NCBI GenBank assembly: GCA_000827205.1
Contig: KN832568.1
Coordinates: 193,300 to 257,299, forward strand
Length of the DNA: 64,000 nt
Source: Plicaturopsis crispa FD-325 SS-3
Lineage: Eukaryota; Basidiomycota; Agaricomycetes; Amylocorticiales; Amylocorticiaceae
Direction of reading: 5' to 3'
Of the stretch, positions 21,765 to 33,837 are shown piece by piece. The notes beneath the pieces are model-generated. The model made no database searches, was not told where the DNA came from, and saw nothing but the letters and a program-made list of their open reading frames with translations. A program made the translations under genes and the position numbers. The stretch's first letter is position 1. Each line of letters opens with the position of its first letter.

Positions 21765-23496
21765 TCATAAGAAACCGTGACTACTTATATCTAAATGATT
21801 CCGTGCAGGAGTGACTGCCGGTTCACGTCGGACGGATGCCCCAAGTATGCTCTGAGGTGCGTACGACAATGGACGCGGTCCGCGGGGCAGCGTCGTACCG
21901 ATTTCGACCGGCACGGTCAGGAGTGGCTGCGTGTCCATCGCAGCGAACGCGAGAGCGTCGAAGGGGAACACGACAACAGAATACTATCGCGGCTGCGTGA
22001 GCCATCGTGCAGCCCAAGTAAAAATACGGGCCCGGACTCACGCTGATTGCGAAGTGCGCGATCGCCGACGAGGGTATGAGGTCGTTCGCGAGGCGGATTT
22101 CGCCGTCGATGTAGCGCACGCGTGGGTCCTCTCTACCCTTCTCACTCAGCCGCCTGTCGAGCGACGGCCACCACGCGGCCAGGTCGTAGTCCTGGAACTC
22201 GTCCTTGTAGTCGCTGCCGGAGATTTTGCTTATAGTGGGCCCACCGGCTGTGTAGCTGACCTGGCGCCTTAGACGAGCGAATATAGAGTTGGGTTTGGAT
22301 AGAAGGTCGAGGGCGTCAGAGTCCTCGCACGAAAGGGCCATGGTGAGTGGGAGCGTCGACCCTCTGGTATATGAGAGCTGGTATACCGATGAGCTAGAAA
22401 TTGGATCTTATGGTGCTCCATACTTACGGGTCTCGCGAGAGATAGCTACAGACACAGGTGATGAGATCGCTGAGTCGCAAGACTCTGCAGCTACGCGCTA
22501 CGTACCTTAAAGCTGGATTGAATGATCCTGTCGTTGGATACCTTGCCATGGAATTTTGTTGGAGGCAGAGTTTCCCATCCTTCCGCATCCCCCTCTGGTC
22601 CAACCAGAGGAGTGTTGGTCTCGTACGCACTTTGCCGAAGCCTGGACGGCGGACTCGGTTTGATTATGGGTATGTAGCCAAGGGCAGTCCCGATCCTAAT
22701 GAGCGTCACGGTCATAAGAATAGGCAATATAACCAAAATAGACGTATCGCACCTGCTATCGGGACGAAGTACCCCGCGACGGCGTATGTGCACCGTGAGC
22801 TCGTATTGTGTTGTGCATTTTGTGTGGCGCTCTGAGATTGTGGGAGGTATTCTGTAGGTACGGGGCGTGTCCGTTGGCTTAGATGTGATCGCAACGTCCT
22901 TTGGCAGGTTTATTGAGAACGGAAAGGAGAAACGACCATCGGATTTGGTGGGTTCGCCCATGGGTTTGATCCAAAGTACGCGAGGCATGTCAAGAAAAAC
23001 GAATGCTTCCGTTGAAACGCCAGTTATTATGCTTCCCTTCACCTATACAGTACAGGAGGCAATTAGTGCATTTCATCTAATTTTGCGTCCCTCGGTGAGG
23101 AGCCACGTCAAGCCGGGAGTAGGTACGCCGCGGCGCTAAGTACATTCCTGCGCATACGGTACGGAAAAGAGTACTCACAGAGATGTTGATCGCATCTACA
23201 TGGTTCAATTTGTCTTCCTCGATTTCTAATGTTCCGCTGATAGGTTCATCTTCATAGAATGTGGGGAGCTGGATCCCAGCACGAGCGTCATATGTCCCCG
23301 TCGTGGCAGGAGTGCTAGTAAACAATTTTAGTGTAGCCCATTGTCTGTTCTTTCCATTCTTCAATGCAAATTCATGCTGCGCGGGTTCCCGGTTCGCCCT
23401 TGGGGGAAGCGAGCTGCTACGGCGGGCTGAGAGCCGATGTCTTCGCGTGAAATGACCCGGTGCAGGCTCGTACGCTGGAGGGTCGGCTTCAACCAT
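21765..23496 (-). CDS. Arrestin-like protein, copy 2
   Basis: This is a paralogue of the arrestin-like gene at 10.6-12.5 kb, on the same strand and with matching exon junctions. Start ATG at 23496 (MVEADPPAYEPAPGHF). Arrestin marks are FYEDEPISGTLEIEE, INISVKGSIITG across an intron, FVFLDMPRVLW, DGRFSFPFSINLPKDV and LPLTMALSCEDSDALDLL. The last exon ends YAPQSILGASVRREP...HGFL and is short compared with copy 1. All four introns found keep frame, so the gene looks intact despite the 7-kb insertion directly after its stop codon. The insertion must have replaced its original 3' UTR and terminator with transposon sequence. Fungal arrestins of this kind act in endocytic sorting; the cargo is unknown. 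Confidence 0.8.
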
Positions 23497-23879
23497 CGGA
23501 TTTTGGCCAAGATGCAACTAAACTGAGGGATTCAGAGTGCCAGACCGTGGCAAGGCGTCAAAAGTTGAAGAATGAGTGAAGAAAAAGGGTTTCCATCCAA
23601 GCCGGCGATGCCAGTCGGCGGATGCGGGTTTGAAAGGTTGACTTTTCGTAAAGCAGCCTAGCCTGTGCGTCACTTTGCCATAAATAGGGGCTATTTCCCT
23701 ATCCGTCGCAAGGCTTTGTCGGCGACTGCTGGTTTCAAACTTACATCTTGCAACGAAACCTCTCATTTCATCGAACGTTCTGCTCATTGACCGTGTTTTG
23801 AGAAGAAATACGCGCTATACTTTGAATTGACCTCACACGCCCTCGGAACACCCGAAGTTGACGCGTCTTTGCTTTTGAC
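23497..23879. promoter_or_regulatory. Divergent promoter between arrestin copy 2 and NUP57
   Basis: About 380 bases separate two divergent starts. No further reading frame or RNA gene is seen in it. Confidence 0.5.
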
Positions 23880-25730
23880 ATGGCGTTTGCAACGAAGTGC
23901 GCCACCTCCCAACGTCCTGCATTTCGTCCTGACACCGCATTTCAGCTCTTCTGCGTTTGGCATAAAGCCGGCTGGAGGAAACTCTATCTTTGGGCAGAGC
24001 ACTGCACCCAAACCTGCAGGTGGTGGTCTCTTCGGAGGAGGCAGCACCACTACAAATCCTTTATTCGGAGGTGGTCAGCAGCAGCAGCAGCAGCAGCAGC
24101 CTGCATCGACGGGTTTGTTTGGCCAGTCAAATCAGCAGCAGCAACCAGCATCGACAGGACTCTTCGGACAACCTGCGGCCAACACGCAACAGCAGCAGCC
24201 TGCGTCAACAGGACTTTTCGGACAACCTGCTGCAAACACCCAGCAGCAGCAACCAGCATCCACTGGATTGTTTGGACAGCCCGCTGCAAATACTCAGCAG
24301 CAGCCGTCGACCGGGCTGTTCGGTCAACCTGCCAACAACAACCAGCAGCAGCCATCGACGGGTCTTTTCGGCCAGCCGGCGGCAAATACCCAGCAACAGC
24401 AGCCACAACAGCAGGGAGGGCTCTTCGGAAACTCTCTCTTCGGAAATTCCACGACGCAGAACCAATCTACGACCCAGCCAGCACAGCAGTCGAGTATATT
24501 TGGGTCGCAGCCGGCGCAGGGGTCGACATGGGGTGCCAGTTCGTTACAGGGGCAGCAGACGCAGCCCGCGGGCAGCAGCGCATGGGGGAGTACTACCGCA
24601 ACAGCAGGCGGCTCCTCCTTATTTGGACAACCGAAATCCCAACCGTACGCCTTTTCCCCTCGTTGTGTCCTATCTCTCATTAATGCCTGTCCTGTAGACT
24701 AGGGTATGTAGCATCTCATCGTGTGATACACGTCTATTTGTCGACCTTGCACCAGCGCTTCCACAGCACAACCTTCTGGACAGGTTCCTTTCACGAAATC
24801 GACGAAATTTAACGACTTACCTGATGAGATGAAGAAGACCTTTGAAAACATCGAGTATGCCTGCTCACGACACCTGTGTCGTTCAAACGCTCATTATTCA
24901 CTTCTAGCGCTCATATACAAGGTCGCGTTCAGATAAGCCAGGACCTGAAACAACGGAAACTTGGCGAGGAACCGACCAAAGGACAGGAACTCATCCGCGG
25001 TGTACACAAAGTACGTCCGTGTTTGTCAGTCAAAACCACCTTCAGGCTCAATGGCTTTCAACAGGACCTTGTCAACGCGACGTCTATCCTCCGATCGGAT
25101 GTCCTTTACACGCGGGACCTCAAAGCGAAGGCCGACCAAGCCGTACAGGACACCATCGTCGCAACTCGCATTATCGACGGCTTCCGCAACCCCCAACAGA
25201 ATGGGCAATATCTGAAAAATCACGCGTCCTTCCCCCTCGAGTATGTCTTCCTCGGTCCATTGTATTCGCCGTGTTGGCTGATGGGCTCTAGATTCTTCAA
25301 TCGGATAACAGAACAGATGCGGGAGCGCCTGCATTGGTATAAAAATACGATCGAGGTACGTGCTCCCATCGACCTGCGCGCTTCCAGTCTACATCTTTGC
25401 TCCCACAGCAAATTGAGCGCAAGCTTTCGTCTACGGCAAGCCAGGCGCAATACACGCCGCAAGGTACGACCCTTTTCATCAATGTTTACACCCTTCGTTG
25501 ACGCTCCCGCCATTCTTTCTTCAGCGATATCGGCGACGCTTCAAGCCCAGCACGCGACGTTCATATCTTTGGCCAGCAAAACCGCCGCTCTGGACGCGGA
25601 CCTGCAGAAGATCAAGGCCCTGTACACACAACTCTGGCGCCAGAAGACGGGCAGTGTGCGAGACCCTTTCAACGACCTTGATCGGAGTGGAGGGGCTGAT
25701 TTTGGGCTGGACGGATTGCATGTCAAATAA
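23880..25730 (+). CDS. NUP57: FG-nucleoporin Nup57/Nup54
   Basis: Nup57 (Nup54 in animals) is a central-channel nucleoporin of the Nsp1-Nup57-Nup49 complex; its FG repeats form the permeability barrier. A short first exon (MAFATN) joins at a 48-base intron to SSAFGIKPAGGNSIFGQS. Residues about 30-250 hold GLFG repeats separated by Gln-rich spacers: at least seven GLFG units, several in a near-identical tandem GLFGQPAANTQQQQ pattern, encoded by CAG runs. The C half is the alpha-helical Nup54 region, starting VPFTKSTKFNDLPDEMKKTFENI, with further helices ELIRGVHKDLVNATSILRSD, EFFNRITEQMRERLHWYKNTI and LDADLQKIKALYTQLWRQKTG. Several short introns interrupt this half. The assignment to the Nup54 group comes from the C-terminal helices; the start is chosen by splice fit. 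Confidence 0.88.
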
Positions 25731-26183
25731 TGGCCCTCAACGACGATGTTAGGCGTTTGTAATGCTGCGTGTACCGTGCTCGGCGATGCTCTATAGTTTC
25801 TGGCATTCGGGCAGCAACTGAAATGTAGTCGATTGGCTGTCATTCTCGATGTGCCGCCATGGTCCGGGCCAGAGCGCTTCAGCGGCCATTCGAAGAACTG
25901 GTTTCTCTCTTGGTTTCTCCCATCTTGCCTGACGAGTTCTGGAATGTATCACTGTCATCCGTGTCTTTCCCGGGGCCCTTCGATGCCTTCCCTTGGCATA
26001 GCCTAGCGCTCAACAAGCTGCCCCCGAGATCTCTCGGCGTTCAGCAGCCCTTGAAACGCGGCGTGCCTTCGTAGGCTGTGCCCCATACAATCAACACCCA
26101 CCTTCAAATATACCCGTACGCTACCGTATATCAGGCGTACACCCACTCTCTTCATGTCCTGAGACCTCGTAAACCTACTTGAC
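25731..26183. other. Intergenic promoter region
   Basis: This 450-base gap precedes the coiled-coil gene. An ATG frame at 25859-26074 exists but has no splice context or family resemblance, so I do not call it. Confidence 0.5.
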
Positions 26184-27458
26184 ATGGCATATACACCTCA
26201 ACCGCAATACGCACCCCAGCCCCAGCACGATGTCGTCTCCGGTGAACAATACCGCTATGCCCTGACCAATTTCGTTCGTCGATCGTTTACCTCGAGTACC
26301 CACTTTCATGTTGCTGATCACCTCATACATATCGTAGCGTATAGCCCACGAAAAGGTCGAGGAGCAGCGCGTCCAATTGGAGGAGCAGGAAAAGCAGGTC
26401 GCGCTCCTGCGCGCGCGGATAGCGCTCTTGGAGGGCGGGAACGAGATTCAGCCCAAAGTAAAGCAGGGCGGGACCTCCGTGGACGATTTCTCTATAAAAG
26501 TGAGCCCTCAGTCCCCCCGTGTCATCCGAATACACGCCCTTACGTGGGTACACAGAACGCAGCCTCCAAGCTTGAAAAACTGATAAACCGCTGGGCAGCG
26601 GAGATCATCAGGACGCCACCTGCGGACCTCGACCAGATATGCTACGCGGCGCTGAACGACATACCCAACGGCTACGCGATTGGCCCCGACGATGTCGCCA
26701 CGCCCATGCTGGTGCAGAACCTGCTACGACACGCGATGAGCGAGGCGATCGCGGAGGGGATCATCAACTGTCTCATCGTCACCGATTCTAGCGAAGCGAA
26801 CATCCAGTTAACACGCATACACGAGCATATCTTCGCCAGTGAGCAGCATACTTTGTCCTTCTACTCGTAGGGCTTGGCTGAGCATACACAGGGGACCCGA
26901 CCGTTGCGTGCGTTTGGCGTCGACAGACGTTCTCTGCTGCTGTAGAGAGATGCTCGGCAGAAATGACGCATAACATTCTGCTCGAGCATCTGCCGTCGCT
27001 GACAAGAATACTGTCGCCCCCGGACGAGATCTCACCAGCAGCGGGCGTAGCAATCCTTGAATCTGCTTACGACTTTTCGAGGTGCGTCTGACCCTTACAT
27101 CCCCATGATTAGATATCAATCGTCAGCTTTCTTTGACAGAATGCTTCATGGCTCCAACTCCAGCGCTGGTGGTACAGTGGACGCGTTCTATCGCGCCTTC
27201 GTGCCGGAGCTAGGTAGCACACTCTACCCTCGCCAAATCGAGCTCGTGAAGCGCTGCATGCGAAGCGAGACGGGTGAGATAGATCGCGTCGGTGCGACGA
27301 TATTCCCCGGCCTCGTGAAGGTGTCTAGGGGCCCCGTGACGCCTGGGGGCGCGACGGGGCAGAACATACAGACTGTTGTTAGGAGAGCACAGGTGATGTG
27401 CGAATGTGCATTGGAGTCGGCGGGGGCGATTATACCAGGTGGAGGAGCGAGGCACTGA
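26184..27458 (+). CDS. Unrecognised conserved-looking coiled-coil protein
   Basis: I do not recognise this family. Start ATG at 26184 (MAYTPQPQYAPQPQHDVVS), with a Pro/Gln N-terminus as in some membrane-trafficking adaptors. The second exon is a strong coiled coil (HEKVEEQRVQLEEQEKQVAL). The body is helical and well ordered: ASKLEKLINRWAAEIIRTPP, NLLRHAMSEAIAEGIINCLI, LTRIHEHIFAR, LLEHLPSLTRILSPPDEISP and VDAFYRAFVPELGSTLYPRQ. Five exons join in frame, including junctions at about 26846/26892 and 27081/27140. The total is roughly 330 residues. The well-preserved splicing and codon use support a real gene; the function is unknown. Confidence 0.65.
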
Positions 27459-27561
27459 TCAAGAAATGGATATTGGGGCTACTCACATAATTTATTGTCC
27501 AAGGGGGAGTACTATGGTAGCATGTATATGAGGGTTAGGATTTTGGATTGCAATGTACGAT

Positions 27562-29676
27562 CTAAACAACAAGCAACGATGCTAATGTCGCCTGAGATTG
27601 CACGACCTGCGAACGCATAATGGTCAGAATACGTTCGAATGTAGGAAGGAAAAAAGAACATACGTCAAGCGCCTGCGCGACCTCTAATCTCCGTCGTGCA
27701 GCCTCAAGCCAATCCTGCAACAAGACCCTTGCAGTTCCCCTGAGCTGGTTAAGCTCCCTCGCAGCACTGTCCAAATCCTTCTCGTTCATGTAGTACTCCG
27801 CCCGTGCCAACACACTGAGCACATCAGACCCAGGGACCAACCCATGCCGCTGGAACCGGAACGTCGAGAATACGTGGGACGCAACGTGCGAAAGCACACC
27901 GGCATTCTGATCGGGGACGAGCGCGACACTGGTGACGCGGGGTGCGACAGATGTGGAGAACCACGACGCGAGATCGGCAAATGGCTCGACGCCGATGTCG
28001 GGCACGTCCGACGACTCGAGCGTCTCCAGGGCGGACGACACGATGGGGTCCTCGCGCGCCGCAGCGATGTGCCGCAGGACGCGGAGCTCCTCGCGGAACG
28101 GCTGGCGCACGGGCGATTCGATGGCGTTGTTGACGGCGCGCAGGGCGGACCACATGGCGTGTATGCGGATGTTCTCGTCAAGGTACGAAGAGTTGTCGAG
28201 CGCGAGACGTTCGAGACGCTTGAGGTTCGCCGCGAGCTCGTCGAGCTTCGCAAGACGGCCGCCTCGTTCCTGCTCGACGCGGACTTTTATGTCTCGTATC
28301 CACCGGCGTTGCATCTCGATGCCCTGGGCAATGACCTCCTCCTTCAGCCTGCGAACGAGGTCAGCATACGCGTGCAACTGCGCTATCAATGATCGTACCG
28401 TTCATTGATGAGCTCCGTCTGTGTTTGCAGCTCCTGGTCCAGTTTCGCCCTGTAAGCCTGGATTATGCTCGCCCTCTCCTGGTCAAAGAGTTTCCTGAAG
28501 TCCTGCTCTTGACCATCGAGCTTATCCTGAGCTTCCATCTCCAACTCCAGCAGTTGAATCGTGTATTCTCTGGTTTTCTCGTCCAAAGAACGCTCAAGCT
28601 GTGACCGTTCCTCCGCACGAACCTTCTCTATACGCTCCGAAAGCTCGGTAAGGTCAGTCTTCGCCGTTTCCAGGACATCCTTGGCCTTGGCGGCGGCAGC
28701 AGGATTGGAGTTAAGATATGACGCGAGGTTGTCGATAGTGGACGCCAAATGAGAAATGACAGGCTCTGACACGCCAAGCTCTGAGACGGCAGGGGCGACG
28801 AGGGGTAGAGGCGGTTGGGGAGCATCGGCTTTTACTGGAGGATGGGGGGCCTCCGATTTGGGGGGTGTAGGCCTGGTGTAGCCTGGGGGCGGTTCGAACC
28901 CAAGAGGCAAGTATCCCTCATACACATTCTTGCCCGCGTCCGCCTTTCCAGGTTTATCCGCCGCGATGGGTGACGCATCAGGCGGCGCGCCAGCAGGCTG
29001 CTCCGGAGTCGTGGTAGCCTCTGGCAACGAATCTAGGGGCTTCCCAGCCAGCACCGCTTCAGCTTTTCGGACGAGATCGTCGACTCCATCCGAGAACTGC
29101 TGCGCTTGGTGTCGCTCAATGGCAGACACCTTGCCCGAGATTTTGTCCTCGGTCTTGTGCACCTGAGTTATCAAAGAGGAAGTCACCGTCTTGAACCGAT
29201 CCTTGACGCCCTCCGCCTTTCCTTCGGTTGCGCCCTTAACCTCCTTGGCTTGACCCGTGATGACGCGTTGGATACTTTTCGCGCTATCCACGCCATATTC
29301 GATAGCCTTGGCTACGGTCAGAGTATCCCAGTTGTTCCGTTCCGCGAATTCAATGGTCACTCGACCGCCAGGTATGCTCTGGACGAAGAAGTCGTAGTAG
29401 CGCTGGTTATTGAAGGCGACGAATGCGCTGCTCGCGTAGAACGTCCCGGCGGCGGCGGTGCTGTAGAAAACGATCCTGCGCACGATGCTCTTGGATTTCT
29501 TCGGCGGTGTAGCGAGCGGTGTCGTTGTGGACTCTGTCGCGAGACGCTGTGTGACGTTCGTATGGTTCCCGTGCATGGAATTGGGCCAATGAAGAACTCA
29601 CCCGACGAGTTACTCTGACTAGGCCCCGGCCAGCCGTAGCATTGACCTGCCTAGGAACAGGCAGCGCTCGATACAT
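27562..29676 (-). CDS. MIC60: MICOS complex subunit MIC60 (mitofilin)
   Basis: Mic60 anchors crista junctions in the inner mitochondrial membrane and contacts outer-membrane complexes. Start ATG at 29676 gives MYRALPVPRQVNATAGRGL, an Arg-rich presequence free of acidic residues, and an intron follows after codon 26. A membrane segment IVFYSTAAAGTFYASSAFVAF follows, then a Pro-rich intermembrane linker, long coiled coils (EKVRAEERSQLERSLDEKTR and LLELEMEAQDKLDGQEQDF) and the C-terminal mitofilin domain: RLAKLDELAANLKRLERLAL, LRAVNNAIESPVRQPFREEL and DSAARELNQLRGTARVLLQDW. Introns at about 28341-28390 and 27610-27663 splice in frame. Order and length (about 690 residues) match fungal Mic60. Confidence 0.9.
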
Positions 29677-30035
29677 CCGTCCGCGCTGTAATGTATAATT
29701 GCGTCGAGCAAAAGTCAAGAGAAATGAGGCGAAATATCCAATGGCAAGGCCCAAAAGCCGGAACGACCCGCTTGGCCCACGTGGCGGGGAGGCCTTTGCA
29801 AAATCAAAGTCGTCTCTTTCGACGCCGACCTGCAGCGACGTACTGAAACTCGCCTCGCCATTTCAGAAAGTCCGTTCGCCTTTCTGATTATCACCGTCTG
29901 ACAGAAAGGCAACTTGCGGCATTTCAGACTTCAGTTATCGGCCCGCGATAACTTGCCTATATAGAGACGGCAGAGGGTACCTTATCTTCGCATATCCTGC
30001 TGCTTCAGACCCCCTCAACCAAGCCCTACTAGAAG
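29677..30035. promoter_or_regulatory. Divergent promoter between MIC60 and ATG22
   Basis: The 359-base gap separates divergent start codons at 29676 (-) and 30036 (+). No other feature is seen. Confidence 0.5.
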
Positions 30036-32570
30036 ATGGCTGAAGAGTTAGTCGACCCCGACACGAAGAACACGCCAGTCCTCGATAATGAAGTCGCGTC
30101 CGTGAGTCAAAAAAGCGTCAAGATATCCGAATGGACGACAACGCGCCTGGAGTTATGGTCGTTTTATGTTTTCTACATAGTACGTTGCAGCACTCTCTAC
30201 ACCATCCAAGCGGCCCTAACATCTTGCGTATACCAGGGGAACAGTGGTCTATCAGGATTCAATTTTGGACCATCCCAATTCCAGGTATGTCGCGCAATTT
30301 CTGGACGAACACCTCAAATCCTAACAATTTTCGCAGAATTTGCTATACCTCGCTGGCTATGACCCTAGTCAAGAACCGTTTACCGCGGCATGTTCCGCGG
30401 ACTCAGACTGCGTGCTGCCATATCTGGGCAGGGTCCGAGACGTCAATTCCATCGTTCTTTTGACGAACGGGATTGCTTTCGCCATCCAAGCCGGTCTGCT
30501 TCTCATGATTGGCGCGTGGGCAGACTATGGCCGTTGGAGGTCTGAGTTTTCTTCGGACGCATGTATCCGCAGTGTATTAATATACGAAATGCAGGCCAAA
30601 TATAACCATATTCTTCACTATTGTGGGTGTCGCAGTATCCTTTGCATGGCTCGGTGTCGAGGATCCGTCCCAATGGCGCGCTGGCGTCGCGCTGTACCTT
30701 TTAGGATGTAAGTGAGCTGTAAGCACAACGACGTTGTTTTGACACCCTACTCTACAGTGATTACATACCAGGTGATAAACGTGGAGCACATATAACTATT
30801 TCATTGCTGAAGCCCATCCAGTGTACATTAACTTTCTGGACCGCCGCGTTCCCAGGGCTCGCCCGAGACTTGCCAGAAGTCAAGCAATCGGCCCTCGATG
30901 CCCTAGAGAAGAAAAAGCCGTCAGCCAGTTTCATTGTCGTCTGCTCAGGCAATTATTGACGTCGTGTACAGAGCTCACGACCACGCAGAATATGAATCTC
31001 TCGCGCGGAATCGTGTCTCAAACGTGTCATTCGCTGTAGGCTCAGCTGGCCAAATCATAGTCCTGGCCATCATGGTCGGAATCCTGAAGGGTCTCAAATC
31101 TGACGAAAGCACGGAAAATAATACTAAGGCGTTTAGTGTCTTGATTGCGTTCAGCGGAGCTGCGTGGCGTACGTCCTGCTCTATAACATTTTGTCATGCT
31201 GTAGTGCTCATTCAACGCCTCGCAGTCCTGTGTGCTATCCCTTGGTTCATTTTCGAAAAACGGAGACCTGGCCTAAGCCTACCTCCAAACACATCCCTCT
31301 TGACAGTCGGCTTCAAGCAAACATATGTAGCACTGCGCGAATGCATGAAACTCAAACAAACATTTTTATACCTGATATTCTATTTTCTCATGTGCGTTTC
31401 CGTCGCCTCCCCTTTTTCTTGTCTAACGGGAAATAACAGGGGAGATGTTCTCAACACCACCGTGTAAATATTTTCTTTTTGTATGGATTCGAACTCGCGC
31501 TGATTTTTTTGACCTCCAGAACTGTCATCGCGACGCTACAAAACAGCGTCGTGTCGTATTCTACGCTTCAACTTACGCTGCTTCTCATCGTCGGTATTGC
31601 CGCTCAGGCGGTCGGAATATAGTAAGCGCCCACCCTAGGTTGACGCCCCCAGTCGCTGACTACCTTGCCATTTTCAGCGTCTTCTGGCTTGTTCAGAAGA
31701 AATACAAAATCAGCACGAAAGCGGTAAGACTCACGCTCTCGGGGTGTGCGTTGCTACGTATCTCATGAGCTTCGCAGATGCTAAGCTTCAACGCCTTCTG
31801 GATCATCGTATGTTTACCTCTCACTTTCCTTGCCACTGGGCGCAGTAATGCTAACGCGTCTACGCGTTTGTCAAGATCCTAACGATATGGGGCCTTATCG
31901 GCGTCCACACCGATAAATTCGGGTTCAAACATGTTTGGGAGATCTGGTACGCCGTTCGACGAATGCCCGCGGAGACAGGCGGAGACTCGGAGGGCCCAAT
32001 CTGATATTGTGTGCTCCACAGGCTATACCAGACGTTCTACGGGCTAATGGTTTGCCCCTGGTACGCATATAGCCAGACAATGATAAGCGAGGTTGCACCT
32101 TTGCCGCAGATGTGCGTAGAATTACTTCGCGACTGTCTTCCCGCTAATGTTCTCATGGCACGCGTCCCTGCAGGTTCCTCTTCTTTGCCCTTTTCTCTGT
32201 AGTGCGTCATTTGCTCCCCCCTTCTGTTCGCGCGCAAGCCATTTCTGGATGTAAATGCTGACGGTACGACAGGTGGGCAAGACCTCAGCGTTCATAGGGC
32301 CGTTCGTGACCTCCGCTATTATCGCGGACTCGGGCAACAATAACAACATGCCGTTCGCGTTTCTGTTCGCCGTGTACGTTGTATCCACTATCATGCTGTC
32401 TCCGAATATTTGCTGATCTGATACGCTGCAGTGGCGTTGTGAGCACTGTATTCCTGTACCTCGTGGACGTCCCGAAGAGTCGGATAGAGTGCGAGGAATT
32501 TATTGAGGGTGAGGCGAGGCGCAAGGCCTTCGAAGACGCGCCCGCCCCTGTTGTCAGTGTGAGATTGTAA
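30036..32570 (+). CDS. ATG22: Atg22-like vacuolar amino-acid effluxer
   Basis: Atg22 is a major-facilitator-like permease that exports amino acids from the vacuole after autophagic breakdown. Start ATG at 30036 (MAEELVDPDTKN). The gene is split by about nine short introns and encodes roughly a dozen hydrophobic segments. Family marks are LELWSFYVFYIGNSGLSGFN, FGPSQFQNLLYLAGYDP, AFAIQAGLLLMIGAWADYGRW, ITYQCTLTFWTAAFPGLARD, LLCAIPWFIFEKRRPG and FYGLMVCPWYAYSQTMISEV near the end, then SAFIGPFVTSAIIADSG and GVVSTVFLYLVDVPKSR. The QTMISEVAP and IGPFV motifs are typical of the Atg22 group (PF11700). The C-terminus is short and cytosolic. Subcellular role is from the family. Confidence 0.87.
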
Positions 32571-33837
32571 CGGACCAGCCGAGACTTATGCTCGGTGTGT
32601 ATCTTTACGTTCGGCTGCATACCAGCTGCGATACTTGCAGCTGGTCGATTGGCCATTGCGGAATTGCTTCATGTATTCACCGATACTCACGACACATTTT
32701 ATTGGAGTAATATTACACGGAGATAACGGTGCAAAGCTCTCTGGAAAGGCGACTGGAAGGTGTGGAAGGTTTCTCGAACCATGGAAAATTTAACAAGGGC
32801 GGTGTGATGTGCAAAATAAGGACCTGCATGACGTCAAGATAGTCATCCAGCAGCATGTGCAATAACGAACATGAACGACGGAGCCCGCCGCCCGGGGGTG
32901 CAAAGGCAAAAGACATCAGCAACGAAGGAGGCAGCGCGAGAGCTCAGGACTGACGACACCTAATACTGCGACACGCATTTCATTTTTTGAGACAAAAGGT
33001 ACACGGTCCCACATGGTGCCGCCTGTCGAAGGGTGAGATGTATTTTCTGGTCCCTGAAAACAGTCTGAAACTAGGTTCGTATGTCGCGACATAGGATGAG
33101 TTGGCAGGTGCTGAGAAATACTGCACTCACCGGCGGCATTTTCCCGGTGATTATGGTGGTTCACACAGAGAATATGGGAGGCGGCTGGAACCAAAAAAGG
33201 GTGGTCTGCCCGGTGAAACAGACATCCACTCGCCAGTATTGGATGTGGCAGGCAGTGGTGCGGGGTAATTTTCCCGTTCTAGAGGTGATAAACGTCAACA
33301 AATCGATCTCGTCGCACGGCCGTCACCAAAGTATAAAATTGACACGCAGTCAAAGGACCGCAAATCTTTCCCCGCACTTTTGACCGCACCTAGAGCTACC
33401 AGTCAGTCCAAGAGCATAGAATAGCCGCAACCTGTCACCGACGACAGCGCAGGAGGTGAGCTGGGAAGTGACGGTGTCTTGAGCTACGCCGAGCTGAACG
33501 GGTCTTGGGACTATATAGATCCTTCAGGCAGCCTTGGAAGTCGCTTTAACGCCGTTTTTTTTCAGCTTTTCCTACCTTTCCACTACTAGTTTCAAGCCAG
33601 TCGTGCCAAATCCCAGTACTTGGTGACCGCGCGTGAACGTTGAGGAAAAAGAGAGGATCGTCTTCGCGCGTGCCGCGTCGCCTGGATATCGGAAATTTCC
33701 CAATCGGACCGGCTCACTAAATAAACTGTGACGCGCCTTTATACTCTACCACCACCACCTCCTACTTACCGATTCCCTCTCATTTCCCCTCACCGACACA
33801 CAGAAACCCTACAAACATCTCATACAGCAAAGGATAC
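32571..33837. other. Long upstream region of the trehalase gene
   Basis: This 1.27-kb gap holds the ATG22 3' end and the trehalase promoter. CT-rich tracts run from 33740 to 33800. One CCCCT pentamer at about 33786 fits a yeast-type stress response element, but a single short match is weak evidence. No gene is seen. Confidence 0.45.

Noticed and set aside
24050-24680. Other frames across the NUP57 repeat region
   Set aside because: They are frame-shifted readings of the CAG-rich GLFG repeats.
25859-26074. 71-residue ATG frame between NUP57 and the coiled-coil gene
   Set aside because: No domain, no intron support and it lies in an expected promoter region.
28870-28910. tRNA T-loop-like GGTTCGAACCC
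   Set aside because: Lies inside the MIC60 coding sequence with no anticodon or acceptor stem around it.
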